Source: Ooceraea biroi (Eukaryota; Arthropoda; Insecta; Hymenoptera; Formicidae). From it: DNA of 64,000 nucleotides. Position 1 is the first letter of the stretch, and every line of letters starts with the position of its first letter. The stretch lies in NCBI RefSeq assembly GCF_003672135.1, contig NC_039515.1, positions 3,658,001 to 3,722,000 of the forward strand, given 5' to 3'. The position numbers and the translations under genes were made by a program. Of this stretch, positions 1 to 12,371 are shown in pieces. Under the pieces are notes generated by a model. It saw nothing but the letters and a program-made list of their open reading frames with translations. It did not search any database and was not told where the DNA came from.

Positions 1-480
1 CAACGACGTTGGGCGCGTACACGGTGGTGCATCCTCCGCCCTCCGGCTCCGATGAGTCGCCGCCGGTCGCCTCGATGGCTCTCACTCGGGATGAGGGATC
101 TCACTTAGGAGGCGCAACGGTGGACGAGCGACACGCACCGGTCCACGCCGGGTCGCGCAACAGGTATCGCCGGACGGCCGTCCATCCTGCGGACACAGAG
201 AGACTTCCACGAATCCTCCTTGCGAACGCGCGCGCGTCTCTTCGGCACGACGTACACACTCCACCGCGCGACACCACTGCACGCGAACCTCACCGGACGA
301 AGCGTACGCAGCATCTGCAATCCGCTGCGCCACTCAGCTCGCCACGATCCCCTCCACCAATGCGCGTCCAGCGCCTCCAGTCCTGACACGCCCACTGCGC
401 ATGCGTGGGTCGCATCCGCGGTCGCCGCGCTCCTCGTCTTTTGGCGCGACATTCGAACCTCGATATTTTAACCTCGAGCG
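1..480. other. CpG-rich stretch at window edge, possible partial exon or promoter of a neighbour
   Basis: This block is much richer in G+C and in CG dinucleotides than the AT-rich DNA that follows from about 480. Both strands stay open with GC-rich third positions over the first 100 bases. The plus frame reads SGSDESPPVASMALTRDEG and the minus frame reads ATGGDSSEPEGGGCTTVY. Neither has a convincing splice site or a recognisable domain, so no gene is called. It could be the edge of an exon of a gene outside the window, or the shared CpG-rich promoter of that gene and the plus-strand gene starting at 1271. Confidence 0.25.
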
Positions 481-750
481 CTTAACCACGATTTCGTGGT
501 TTTTACGAGTGTATAAGGCACACGTGACGTATTAAATGTTTGTAGGAATATATTAGGAGAAATACGTTCTAAAGGAAAGGATGATTACGCTCGTTGTGAT
601 CATAATATGCGAAAGAACACAGTCATCAAGTGCAAACAGTTTACAATTAATTAATTATTAATAATTATTAATTATTAATTAATTAACTTATAATTTTGTT
701 AATTCGACACATAATTAACATAACGTTCTGAAAATCCTTTAGATTTAGAA

Positions 751-983
751 ATGAAAAAGTTCTAGCTATTAAAATTTTTTCTTTTCCGAGGAGTTCTGTG
801 CTATTTATATTGTAATTTGGCATATTGCCTAGAGTTCTCGATGATTTAAAATTCGTTAAAACAATAAATGAAAAAGTTCTAGCTATTAAAATTTTTTCTT
901 TTCCGAGGAGTTCTGTGCTATTTATATTGTTATTTGGCATATTGCCTAGAGTTCTCGATGATTTAAAATTCGTTAAAACAATA
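751..983. repeat. Two-copy tandem repeat, 117-base unit
   Basis: The unit beginning ATGAAAAAGTTCTAGCTATT at 751 is repeated at 868. Copy one is 751-867 and copy two is 868-983. I see one difference (GTAATTTGGC against GTTATTTGGC), so the duplication is recent. It is AT-rich, has no coding signature, and lies about 160 bases upstream of the 5' flank of the two-exon gene at 1271. The short open frames over it are only the repeat read in both directions. Confidence 0.9.
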
Positions 984-1020
984 ATAATAATATTTTATCG
1001 AGCTTGAAGTTGCTCGATAA

Positions 1021-1270
1021 GTCCCGAATTTTTACAATACTCCATCGACGATTAGAGCGAGAACGATTAGAGTCGATTGATGGACAGAGGGCGCCAGCGG
1101 ACGAGAGGTCGATTGCGGAGTAGTGCGACAAACGGCCGCCATTCGTGTTGTGTTATACGGCGTGTTTACTTCGTAAGTTACGTTTAACTCGTGTAAATAG
1201 TTTGCGCGTGTACGATTGCCTTACCGTGCGTAATTATCACGTAATTAGCGCGAAATCAGTATCGAAAAAT
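1021..1270 (+). promoter_or_regulatory. Probable 5' UTR and core promoter region of the MPLKIP-like gene
   Basis: Between the tandem repeat and the first ATG at 1271 the sequence becomes mixed to GC-rich (around 1085-1140, including GAGGGCGCCAGCGGACGAG). There is no TATA box, as is common for insect housekeeping genes. An open frame runs through this stretch without an ATG, so the frame upstream of 1271 is taken as untranslated leader. The transcription start cannot be fixed from sequence alone. Confidence 0.35.
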
Positions 1271-2315
1271 ATGAAGAGATCGCCGTTGAGTACGCCACGT
1301 GGTTTTCGGGGACACGGCCCGCGGCAAGCGCCGTACAACTGGAAATCGCAGAACGCGAACAGTAGAGGTTATCACTCCGCGGGGAACGAGAGCTGTCAGC
1401 GTTTCGTCGTGGACAATGAGGCGCAGCCACGCGGGAATGATTTTATTCCTCTCAACGTTAGCACGCCGGTAACGCAACACGAGAAACATGGCGCGAGAAA
1501 CTGGCACAGCCCTGCGGGTGGGCACAATAACGTCAGTCCTCGAGGATGGCATAATTACCGAGGTAATTATCATGGCAATCCGCGATTAAATTCGAGTAAT
1601 CGAGGTAATTCGAGGTACGCGGCGTACAAGCATCCCGGCAAGAAGTTTCATGGACAAAATAAAATGGTAAGTGTTGCTCCACCTTCCTTTTGATTAAAGC
1701 GATCTTGTCCAGTGACTATGATTTTTATGTCCACCACGTGCTCAATATTATTAATATTACGTGCTCAGTATTATTATTAGTAATTGTTATAAATGATTCT
1801 ATTTTATGATGTACTCCCATTTCCAGGGTTATAAATCTGCACACAGGCAACATGACATATCAGTATACGTAGATGTAAAATCTATGTTAGGAGATCCTTG
1901 GGCAGATCTAGTCAAAAACCTGAATGACTCGAAAGATAAGAGTACAGATGAAACGCCCAAGACCGAATCTTCTTCGTTTAACACAACGTTGACTGATTGC
2001 GACTCCACAAAAGAATCTGAAAGTAAACTTTCAGAGGATACCAATTTAGATAATTTGCAGTGCAATCAGGATTCTAGGAACGTGTCTCCCGTAGAGACGA
2101 GCTTTGAGGATACGAATCTCCCTGAAACATCTGTGTCGGAGATCAATATTTCGACGAGTTCAAAAACTGATGATGATACTTGCTCTAATCAGAATTCAGT
2201 AGACGAGAGTGCATGTAACGTTAACGAGAAGGTTTCTGAAAACGCGCAAGAAGAGAATACTGCTCAGTCGAACGTATCAGTGATGGATTCTGACGATAAA
2301 AATATAGAGCAGTGA
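1271..2315 (+). CDS. MPLKIP/TTDN1-like protein, two exons (1271-1666 and 1827-2315)
   Basis: Exon 1 runs from the first ATG of its frame (AAAAATATGAAG, A at -3) to the donor ATG|GTAAGT. Exon 2 starts after TTTCCAG in phase 0 and ends at TGA 2313-2315. The product is 294 residues. Residues 1-132 are basic and rich in Gly, Arg, Asn and His (PRGFRGHGPRQAP, RGNYHGNPRLN). Residues 144-160 read SVYVDVKSMLGDPWADL, matching the conserved SML-x-DPWA-x-L core of M-phase-specific PLK1-interacting protein. The rest is an acidic, Ser/Thr-rich tail without hydrophobic segments. In vertebrates this nuclear protein binds PLK1 and is mutated in non-photosensitive trichothiodystrophy; its role in this insect is inference. 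The tail is longer than in the human protein. The family call rests on one short motif plus the similar disordered N-terminus. It is the only plus-strand gene I can support. Confidence 0.62.
1667..1826 (+). other. Phase-0 intron of the MPLKIP-like gene
   Basis: This 160-base AT-rich intron has a strong donor (GTAAGTGTTG) and a pyrimidine-bearing acceptor (ACTCCCATTTCCAG). It separates codon 132 from codon 133. Both flanking frames are open across the join, which supports the two-exon model. Confidence 0.8.
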
Positions 2316-3240
2316 TAGAAGAGCAAGGTACGTAGACAGAATTTCTACGTGTATCTCTTCTTCTACATATGTATCTCTATATACTTGTATATAGACTGTA
2401 TGTAAAGTGATTCTGACTTTAAGGCTTTTACAGCTATTTCTTACGTCGGTACTGATGACTTCCAGATAAATACTGCGTTCTATGACAGCTTGATACCGAC
2501 GTTTCGCAGACATTACCAGTATCGAAGCTTAGCCTTAATGATACGAACTGCAATGTTTGCGAAACTCTGTCGGCATCAAGCTGTCATGGAACGCGTTATC
2601 TATCCGGAAGCCATCAGTACTGACGTATATAAAGTGTTTTTAAAAGATGCAATTATCTTTTTTGGGAGAGTAGATTATAATAATTTATGATAGATAATCA
2701 TAAATTTGTATCTAACATGAATATAAGATATATATATATACATATAATTTTATCTTGCTATATTTTCACAATCTGGCTGTGAAAAATATAAATGTAATTC
2801 TAATGTGTATATAATGTGCATATTATATGTGCAATGTTACAGTACATATTAACTTTATTAAGTGTGTAAGAACTTGGAGAGAACTTGGAACAGTAAACCA
2901 CCAATCTCTCACTAATAGATTAAGTTAAATTTGTTAATGAGATTAAGAGAAAATTAAGGGAAAATTATAAAAAATAGTAAAATAAGGAAGTACATGTTGC
3001 CTGATATATTTTTGGCACTAATTGATCAATTTAAAGTTTTTTTTTATTCTTTTTTTATTCATTGATGAATTGATCAAGTTAAATTTTTTGTTGCTACAAT
3101 GTAATGTATTACATGTCAATGATGTGAATATTGTAAATAATTACTTTATGAATTACTAAAAATCTGAGTGATCTAGGTACATGGAAGAAATTACATTTTG
3201 CAAATCCATGTTAAACGTACTGTTGAAACGTTTCAATATA
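2316..3240 (+). other. 3' flank and likely 3' UTR of the MPLKIP-like gene
   Basis: This AT-rich DNA lies between the stop codon and the mariner. It contains the foldback repeat at about 2441-2627. A donor-like AAG|GTACGT 11 bases after the stop raises the possibility of a 3' UTR intron. I found no unambiguous AATAAA polyadenylation hexamer here, so the transcript end is undetermined. No other gene is visible. Confidence 0.4.
2441..2627. repeat. Diverged foldback element (MITE-like) in the 3' flank
   Basis: Bases 2441-2515 (TTACGTCGGTACTGATGACT and onward) and 2551-2627 are inverted copies of each other at roughly 80 percent by eye, around a 35-base centre. The similarity shows at protein level in the two opposite short frames, which share a QAV-x-ER-x-IY pattern; they are not genes. 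I could not define target duplications. The age of the repeat suggests an old, inactive non-autonomous element. Confidence 0.65.
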
Positions 3241-4526
3241 TTGGGTCATTAAGTATGAAACTTTAAAAATAGAACATAAACTTTTGCATTTTTTGGCACA
3301 TGGACATGATTTATTTTCAATCGAAGTATGCGCCCATGTTATCTACACACTTCTGCCATTTTAGTGGTAGTTGGTCTATGCCTCTACTATAGAAGCCAGG
3401 AGTACGGGAATCGATGAAGTCGCGGAAGGCTGTTTCGACTGCCTGTTGAGAATTGAAGAATTTTCCCACCAACAAGTTGTCCAAATTCCGGAAGAAGTGA
3501 TAGTCGGTAGATGATAGATCTGGTGAATATGGTGGATGACGGAGAGTTTCCAATTCCAACTCCCGTAGCTTTGCCACGGTCAGTCGTGCAGTGTGCGGTC
3601 GAGCATTATCATGCAACAGGATTGGCATTGACCGATTGACCAATTTCGGTTGTTTAATAGCAAGTTGTTGCATCATTTCGTCCAGTTGCTTGCAATATAC
3701 TTCAGCCGTTATCGATGTACCAGATTTCATAAAGTTGTAGTAGATAACACCTGACCTGGACCACCAAACAGTCACCATAAGCTTCTTCTGTGTAATGTTG
3801 GGTTTCGCGTGATGTCTCGGTGGTTCATCAGCGTTCAACCACTGATGTGAGCGTTTACGATTGTCGTAGAGTATCCACTTTTCATCGCAGGTCACAATTC
3901 AATTAAAAAAAGATTCATTTTTGTGACGGAAAAGCAAAGAAAGTGAAGCCTCTAGACGTTGCGCCTGCTGCGCATCGGTCAATTCGTGCGGGACCCATTT
4001 GTCCAACTTCTTTATCTTACCAATTGCAGCTAAATGAACCAATATAGTGGGTATGGAAACATTGAATATCGATGCCAATTCACGTGTACTTTGAGATGGA
4101 TCAGACTCTACTACGGCTCTCAAGTGATCATTATCCATCTTCGTCTTTGGTCTTCCACGTGGCTCATTAGCGAGGCTGAAATCTCCATCTCTGAAGTTTA
4201 TGAACCAATTGCCCACCGTTGCTTTAGTAGTTGAACCTTCACCAAATACAGCGTTGATATTACGAGCTGTCTCCGACCCTGTGGTTCCACGGCGGAACTC
4301 ATATTCATAAATCACACGAATTTTCGACTTTTCCATAGTTCTATAAAAAAGAATCCACCAATAAAACTAATGAAGATATTTGAACAAACAAATATGACAT
4401 TTGAAGAGCGAACATACATCTATCACACTAACCTAACCTGATACTGACGTCTGGCGCCAAATTTGAGATAACAAATGTTAAAGATGGCGCTTTTACATTT
4501 GTAAAGTTTCATACTTAATGACCCAA
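3241..4526 (-). mobile_element. Mariner transposon, nearly full length, TA target duplications
   Basis: The 1,286-base element begins TTGGGTCATTAAGTATGAAA and ends with its inverse. The terminal inverted repeats are 3241-3270 and 4497-4526, with 29 of 30 bases matching. It is flanked by TA at 3239-3240 and 4527-4528, as expected for Tc1/mariner insertion. Inside is a single minus-strand transposase frame interrupted by one visible stop. The intact ends mean it could still be moved by a transposase supplied elsewhere. The element carries no other gene. Confidence 0.95.
3317..4336 (-). pseudogene. Mariner transposase, inactivated by one in-frame stop
   Basis: The frame from ATG 4336 to the stop at 3317-3319 is 340 codons, close to the usual 345 residues. 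The N-terminal helix-turn-helix part includes EFRRGTTGSETARNINAVFG, then GRPK at residues 61-64 and the mariner signature WVPHEL at 114-119. The catalytic residues are D151 (TCDEKW), D243 (HDNARPHTA) and D278 (YSPDLSSTDYH), giving the DD34D spacing of mariners. Codon 146 (plus 3899-3901) is TGA, followed in frame by the start of the catalytic domain. Other mariners usually have arginine there, so a CGA-to-TGA change at a CpG is the likely cause. No frameshift is visible. Subfamily was not resolved. Confidence 0.93.
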
Positions 4527-4528
4527 TA

Positions 4529-7500
4529 TTTGAGGGATTGGAATTAAAGCATTGGAATTAATATTATACATATATAATTTTTTGAGCATATTTTGAATCA
4601 TTTATATATAAGCGAAACGTCCATACAATTTATGTATGTAAAGTTTTTATGGTAAAAGTTGGAAGAAAAATGGTGGATACATTTCTGAATACTTCAAACG
4701 ATCTTCTAAATTTTTGAAGATTTCGTTTCATTGCAAGATACTATTATCATTTATATTCCACCATTTTTTTTCATGTACATTCATACACATGCAATATACA
4801 AATTACGAGTAAGTGCGAGATTGTTAAAGCCAAGTATTATGTGTAAATCGAACAGGTGTAAAATCGCAAAATATTTTAAGATTTAGGATTAATAACAATG
4901 TGACGCTAACGATATATTTTTGTATAAGAAATTTAATATGTAATATGTAATATTAAATTTCTTATGATAATTGCATTCACTCATCAGAATTATTTCGCAA
5001 CGGCAATTGAATAGTGTAGTCGTATGTTGTACAAATAATTTTAAATTGTTATAGCAATGAATAGAACGGTAGCATAACATTGTTTTTATCACTTTATGTA
5101 TAATTGTATGCTTGGATTTAAAAAAAAAGATATTAGATACGCAAGAATTTACGCAAATTTTATCCAAACTTTATAGAATTAATAACGAAATTCATAGTGA
5201 TTGCGTGACGAAGTTTCATTACTAGAGTTCACGCATGAGCATTAGGGACGAAGTTTGCGTCACGTTACATATAAAAATATCTGTATAAAACATTTTGCGT
5301 TATAAAAATAGATTTATTTTTTCAAGTGTCTTCAGACTTGAATAAAATAGTGCAAAGATGCGGGTTTTTTATTTTTAGAAGGCACAAATTAGTAATAAGG
5401 AGGAGTACAAGCTGTTAAAATTAGCTCAAATGTTCTACGTGTTCGATTAACTCGATGTACAAATATGACGATCTGGTACAAAAATCTAAAAATTTTTTAT
5501 GACACTATCTATGATTCTGGAAAATCGATTCTCCGACCATGATTCCGTCTGTGTCTTTGAGCTATTGTAAATCTTATCCTAGATAGGCCTGTGCTAGATC
5601 TTTCGCGTTTTCATACCAGTTCCGCAATAGTCTCTATATAATTTATAAAAATGTAAGGTTCTCCTCCAATTTGTTTCTAGTACCGTTTTATAGCCATCTC
5701 TCTATACGAGATATAATTAATTGCCAATATCTTTAATTGTAAAATCAGGATATATACAAGATTATATTAATCGTGTGAAGTTATTCAATAAAAAGATTAG
5801 CTCCGCTTGGGCTGTCAACAAGCAATATCAGCTACTTTTTTTAATATAAACCAAAAGTTCTACTTCCTTTTTCCTGTATCATATCTTTCTTTTTTCTCAC
5901 GTTAAAATCGCGTGCACATGTATGTTTTTAATTGTACGAATAATAATTTTATGAAAAATATTTTAATTTTTAATCGACATAACAGATTCTTAATCGAGTA
6001 GTGCCATGAAGGAGCAGTCATCGACAAGATGAGAGGAATTACTGAGAGGAAGAGGAGAAGATTCGGGGATGTCGCAAACGTAGGATAAATAATTGTGCAT
6101 ACAGAAATCATATATCAATTCAAATTGATACATTTATTTTGCTATCTTTTTACACGATAGAAATAATCAAGTTTATAAGATGAACTCACAAGTATCAATA
6201 AAACAAGACAGGAAATGAAAAAAATGCTTAATCGATTATAAAATAAAAATACGTAAAACTTAAAATATCTAAAACATACGAAATTATATCGGAGAATATA
6301 TATTATAAATATTTTCTGGTAGACTATAGATGCTTAGCTGTAGAGTTTGTTATTTTTAAAACTGCGAGAGGAAGAAAGAGAGAACACCGTAGTCGAAGTG
6401 TATATATTAATATAATTTTTATTAATGATATAATATTCCTTTAATATCGAAAGTTTCAAGAAATAATAATAAAGGGCGCGCGCGCAGCGCGCGCGTGTAT
6501 GGTGTGTTTTAGTTTAATACAAAAACTGAATGATAGACTTAGCGAAACCCCAGCGTAAGATTCAGGGGTGAGTCCTACGAATCCGTCATCTCATCACGTC
6601 GAACGCAGATTGACTCGCCAGATTGATTAAGAATCAATCGCTCAGATCGCGATGACGTTTCTCTGTTCGGTTAATTACAACGGAGCGTGCGGTACGATAT
6701 GTTCGTGAACCGAGAGAGTGTATAGACAGAGCACAGATCACGTATGTCGCACATCTGACATCCTACTAAGAGCTTTAAGCTAACCGCTAAAGTTAGACTC
6801 GCTAAAATCACAGGTTTCGAATTTATAACGTGTCACGAATTGACAGATCTTACATTCTATGTTCAGTGTCCGCGGAATCGTACTGAGACGCTCTTTTCTG
6901 TTCTTTTGGGGAGGAGGGATTCGATCGAGAGGATCGGCGCATTGCGGCGCATTGTGAAATCTCTCATTTCGTCTCACCCCGACGATATACGTAGAGATAT
7001 TTACATGCAAATATACATCGAATTAATAAGATAGGCGTGTTTGAACGCGCGGCTTTCCGCCGCGTCGTCGTTTCGCACATCGAGGAAAGAAAATACTTGG
7101 GAGCATCGTTGTCGCGTGAACGATCATCACATTGATCGATCACGTTCTCTATTACGCTTGATCAGGTTCTTAGGCATCTAGCAAGTATAGACGCGCGCGT
7201 GTGTGACGATGAAGGGTGCGCATGTAGTATGTGAAGATACAAAGATTGCGAGCTGCGAGGCGGGATGATTCCTTAACGCGTGATCACATTTTAGGAAAAT
7301 AGCTTTATAAATCTCTTAAAAAAAATATCTATATTTCTCTGTGAGAAACGTAAACGTTACTCGCGTGTGATTTCACGACTTGCTCTATTATTCCTCAAGT
7401 ACGATATAGTTCTATAGATATTACAACTAGCGTTATCTCGAATACTTTTTTTACATCGCTAATCTGAGAACAGTCACTACGTCACTACGCTGATAACATT

Positions 7501-10500
7501 ACCATGGCTTACACGCCATTGTTGATTGTTGGATGATGATAAATGACGTTTATCACATGACACGGCTAAGTTGCTTATTAGATATGATGATAGAGTACAT
7601 TTTCTTAGCGTAATTCACACTCGGAGCCTCTCGATTGCGGCATTACATAGTTAAGATGTATATATCCAGATAAACACACTAAGCCCTTTACTCATCCGCA
7701 CCCTTGATCGATCAAACAATCGCGTGATAATACCACTGATCGACACTTAGATCAATACGATCGGAATTCTAATCTATATATAAATATACGTATAATATGT
7801 ATATATTTTATATACAGAGGATACAATAATATTAGACGGATATCTTTCCTTTGTAAAATTACTTAATTCGGGTTTCTCTAAGACTGCCCTTTTTATAAGA
7901 GAATAGGTGGACTTTTTTTTAATTACTTGGTCTCTTTGTTTAAAGCTATAATTATCAATATTTAGAGGTAATAGTGAATCTTTCGGTTCGTTCACGCGCG
8001 TATGCAAAGTCCATGCCTCGATCCATCTTTCCTCGTGCGATCTATTTATTAATAATTTATCATAACAATCTGTAATTCGTTGTATTTTTTTAGGTCATTA
8101 ATAGATTAATAATTTTATTTAGATATTTGACGTTCTGCTGTTTTACAACATTTCATGCAACATTTCTTGCTACAAAACGGTAAATAAAATTGCGAGAATT
8201 TCCATAATCTTGTAAAGTTTCTTTATTATTATATGAACATCTAAATTAATATGTACTAGTTTGATAATTTCTAATAATTCAATTCTTCCTAGAGGAGAAA
8301 TAAAACAATTTATATAACATCGGGAAACTTACACGAAATATTTTTCACATAAAATAAATTAAGAGCGCTACAAAATAATGTACAAAATAATTAAATAATG
8401 CGATGCGAAATGGATCTCAGCATGAACTTTCCAGTCTTTAAGTATCTTTCCATAGAAATTCAAGACTTTGATGAGATTGAAACCATCGCAGCGTTAGCTT
8501 TTCGTTCAAATAGCTTATAATGGTGAAATATTTTTTGGTACATGTAGATAACGTACACGTATATACCTGAATATATACACAATATGTATCTAAGATGGTC
8601 GTGGGCTGCTGGTTCCAAGTGTCCATACACTTATTCGATATGCCCTGATATTTTACAATACGCATCTTCAATGTGTTAGTCTAAATGAGAGATTACGCCA
8701 TGCAGACCACAGTAATATTTTGCAAAAGCCTATAATTCCGTCACGCGACGTAAAGAAGTAGTGTTAATTTCTATGTTTGAGGGTACAATAATTTTTAAAA
8801 ATTCGGTATTGTTAACGAGATCTCGCTTACAAGACCTGCTTTTTAATGTTTCGAGCTGATAGGATAGATAAATTTTGTGTTTCGTATACGTCGCAGCAAT
8901 GATCAAGCTTTCGATACACGTTTCATGATTATTTTAAAAAAGTAATTGATACGTGTAATTTAGAGAATGAACGGCTAAATTCGTATATTGATCGGTACAA
9001 AGAATATATTGAGCGCAATAGAAATTATCCGGAGTTACATATTGTGTATGTGTATACAGAGTGAGTATAAATCTTGAGATGCATTCTAGAAACAAAGGGG
9101 GAATTTTAATCAGTATGCTCTTGTAATTAGCAATTACTTTACGATATTGTTGGTCATGAATATTTACACGTTAAATATGAAAAAAAGAAAGTTAAAGTAT
9201 TATCGATTTTCTTACACAATTGCTATAATGAGTATATAAGTGCGCACTAGTGCGCACGTTCGGCCGTCCATATAATGAAACTCGCTTAATACGTGCGACA
9301 GCATTCCCGCGAAGATTCAAGAGCAACATGGACTTTCTTTATCGGTCGGTCTTGCACCTTACTGGAGTTACATAGGAATTCTACAGTAATATTGTAAAAT
9401 TTAATACTTGAGAGAGAAAGAGAGAGTAATGTTCAATGCCAAATATTAATTTAGTTTTAGTATAGTAAAATCTACTTTGGTGATACAACATTGCTTCCTT
9501 TAGAAAATGAATAAATAACGTAAATTTAATTGAAGTCTCTTAACTATCGAAAAGTAAAAAATAAAATTGATATTGATATGTCTCGGTTGATAATAAAATT
9601 AAATCAAAATATGTGCGAGAGTGCGTAAATGGGCGCGATTTGTAATACAATATACATATACTTTTATCATGTAGAAATCTTCGATGAAATACTTGCAAGC
9701 AAAAGTAATCGCGTACTTTTACGAATATTTATAATCTTGGTTCGATTGGTCCCCGAACTCTGCGGTTTGTAAATTACCCGCGTAGATCAAGAATTTAAAA
9801 CATTAAAAAACCACAATCGGGTTATGATATGTATAAATGTGAATCAGAACTTTTCGGTGCCTACGCTCATTACGATTAATAACGCATGTCTAAAATGCAG
9901 TTCGCTAATAGAATGTGACTAAAAACAATCGATCATAATTGCAGTTGTGTGATTGCTGCTCGATTATTTTCATCTAATTAAACATCTACATTTCAAATAT
10001 CGAACCATCATGCGAACCTTGTAAATTCACGCGGAAGAAAGAAATTCGGCACACCTATGTATCATGTAAATGACACGTAATTGTATAAATCATTTCATCG
10101 CAACTTTGAAGAAAGCATTTGCAGAGGTATACGTTTTACAGCATAAGATACTTTCATCTAATTTATTCCTTTAGAGAAATTCGAGCGTGTATAAGTTCAC
10201 GTGAATCCCTGTTACGTACGATGAACAGAACCCAATTCCGTAAGTTGTGCCGTGGCCCCCTTCTTCCTACAACTATTGGTCCATGATTATGCGAAGTTGA
10301 GAGAAAATCGGCAATGATGAGGCACGTGCTTCGCGAGAGTTGCAGCGAGTTGCGATCATGGGAAAAAAATCGCACGGCTTTCTGATCCATCGATAAAAAT
10401 GCTGCGTTGTACGCACCGTAGGATTATTCGCGCGAATCTGTCGCACGCATTATTATGCAATCTATATTGTTCCCATGTTATGATAAACCCTGATAAGCGA

Positions 10501-11754
10501 CAATCAACGAGAAGATCTTTGCTCCTTTAATGTTCTTTTTGAGATCGCCTTTACCCGCGATCGAGTTTCTTATCACAGTATTTTATCGCATTTTCGCTCA
10601 CGGAAGTGCGATAAAATGCTCAAGAAGAACTCCACGTAGATGCCTGAAAATAGTGATCTCACTTTGATCAGGAACGAGATTTAGTTACACACGACAATGG
10701 TTTTTGACGCAAGATAAGATTACTACCAAAAAGTTCTGTTTGATGATGAAGAAAGCGAACGTTGACTCTTTATAATTTACGCGACTCGTTATAATTTACG
10801 TGATTAATTTCCGTGGGTTATAAGCTCTATTTACGAAAACTCCACGAGAGAGTGACTAGAATTCAGACTTTCTCAGGCATCCGTAAGTATAGCTTTCGCA
10901 CGCGCGAGTTGAATCGTTATTTGGAAGAGACATGTAATGTGAGAAAATAAATCAGTTTCTATAAGCGATAACGCTATCTAACACGTATGTACATGGTGCT
11001 TCTGGTCAATCTTGCGTCTCTTTTCTTAACGATAGAAAGATTCAGGACATTCGTGCTACACGATGATGTACAGTATCGCAAGTGATCGAGGCGGATAATT
11101 TCGGATACTGGTGATCGCACGTTTATCTTTTCTACTGAGAGACAGAGCAGGATAACGTGTCGTAAAATATTCCTTAATGTTCTGTCAAGACGGTAAAAAT
11201 TTGTAACGAAACATTTAGATAAGGAGATCTGGACAATCCGACAAGATAATGCGAAAATGGCTCGTAATAGACTGGTGCTTTGAATATGATCGCTCGTATT
11301 ATGATGGTGCCTGCTTCGCCGCATTTACAGCCAGTTTGACTATTCGCGTTTGATTACGACATGCGCTGTTGTACGTAACTCCACAGGATAACATATTTTA
11401 CGACGCGAGTTTATCGATTCCCGCGAGAAATCTCGAAGAGTTTATACCGGTAATATCAAAGATGAACGCGATAAAACGGCCTGCATGCGAGAACGAATAT
11501 TTTATGTCAAGTCGTGCTTGGGGATGTGGCTGCAATATTAAATCGGAACGATTTCTGCAAATGCATATTCCCGACTTGTACTTGGAATTAAAAAACTCGG
11601 GCGTTTATATACAACGTGCCTTTTCAGAACGTAGATTGATAGTTCTGGATTCTTTCCTCTCGAATTAGCGATATCGCAGTAACGAAATTATTTGCCAAGC
11701 CACGTACGTTTTAAAAATAATACGATATAAGGAGTGGTCAGATTTAATCCGGGC
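4529..11754. other. Long non-coding stretch, intergenic or distal 3' UTR
   Basis: No coding exon could be supported on either strand. The AT-rich DNA contains small structures: a 16-base-arm hairpin at 4924-4965, a CG-alternating block at 6475-6497, and a perfect 18-base palindrome GTGCGCACTAGTGCGCAC at 9240-9257. Parts may be transcribed as a long 3' UTR of the minus-strand FNDC-like gene, since several minus-strand AATAAA hexamers (plus TTTATT) occur, but nothing selects one of the distal sites. Confidence 0.4.
6475..6497. repeat. Alternating CG tract, near-palindromic
   Basis: GCGCGCGCGC and GCGCGCGCG flank a central A within an otherwise AT-rich region. Such alternating purine-pyrimidine tracts can adopt left-handed DNA. 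It has no associated gene. Confidence 0.7.
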
Positions 11755-11760
11755 TTTATT
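11755..11760 (-). terminator. Candidate polyadenylation signal of the FNDC-like gene
   Basis: Plus TTTATT reads AATAAA on the minus strand, about 610 bases after the stop codon at 12372-12374. It is an early perfect hexamer downstream of the gene and would give an ordinary-length 3' UTR. Further hexamers lie downstream, so longer transcripts are possible. Confidence 0.35.
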
Positions 11761-12371
11761 TTCTCCCCAGCGTGTTGCGAAAGACACACATATACATGTA
11801 GACATCGATTGATTTACATCGTATACCGTACATAAATCAATCAACGGACAGTAAAGATTTCGCTAAAATATTACACAAGATATATCAATTAAGCGAATCC
11901 ACGTTATATCGAAAAATAATCGATACTTAGCACTCCTTAGCACGCTGAGGAGGAGAAAGACCGACTTCGGATCAAACACGAATTCGCGCAGCTCCTCTAC
12001 TATAGTACAAGTAGCAAATATATCCGCGATATCTATCGGGCTAAGATAAAATACGCATGAGAGTAGATCGTTATTTACAACGAAGATAGGCAGATCGCGA
12101 TCGGTAGATCCGCGACCGACGAAACATTTTCCCCCGTGGAATTAATATGATCGCGGGGGTAGTTGACGCGATAGGTATCAGAGGCATCAGGCGATATCAG
12201 GGGGATGGGGGGAGAATTGATGATGAAACGTCCGTAGCACGAGATACAACGTCGCCGCGCACAATTCCGCGGCGGGATCGTACGGCGAGATCGGAGCGGA
12301 GCGGAACGGGTGCGAATCGGCCGGGCGGATCACACGAGGAGTTCCTTGAGGAAGTCCTCGGCAAGCAAGTC

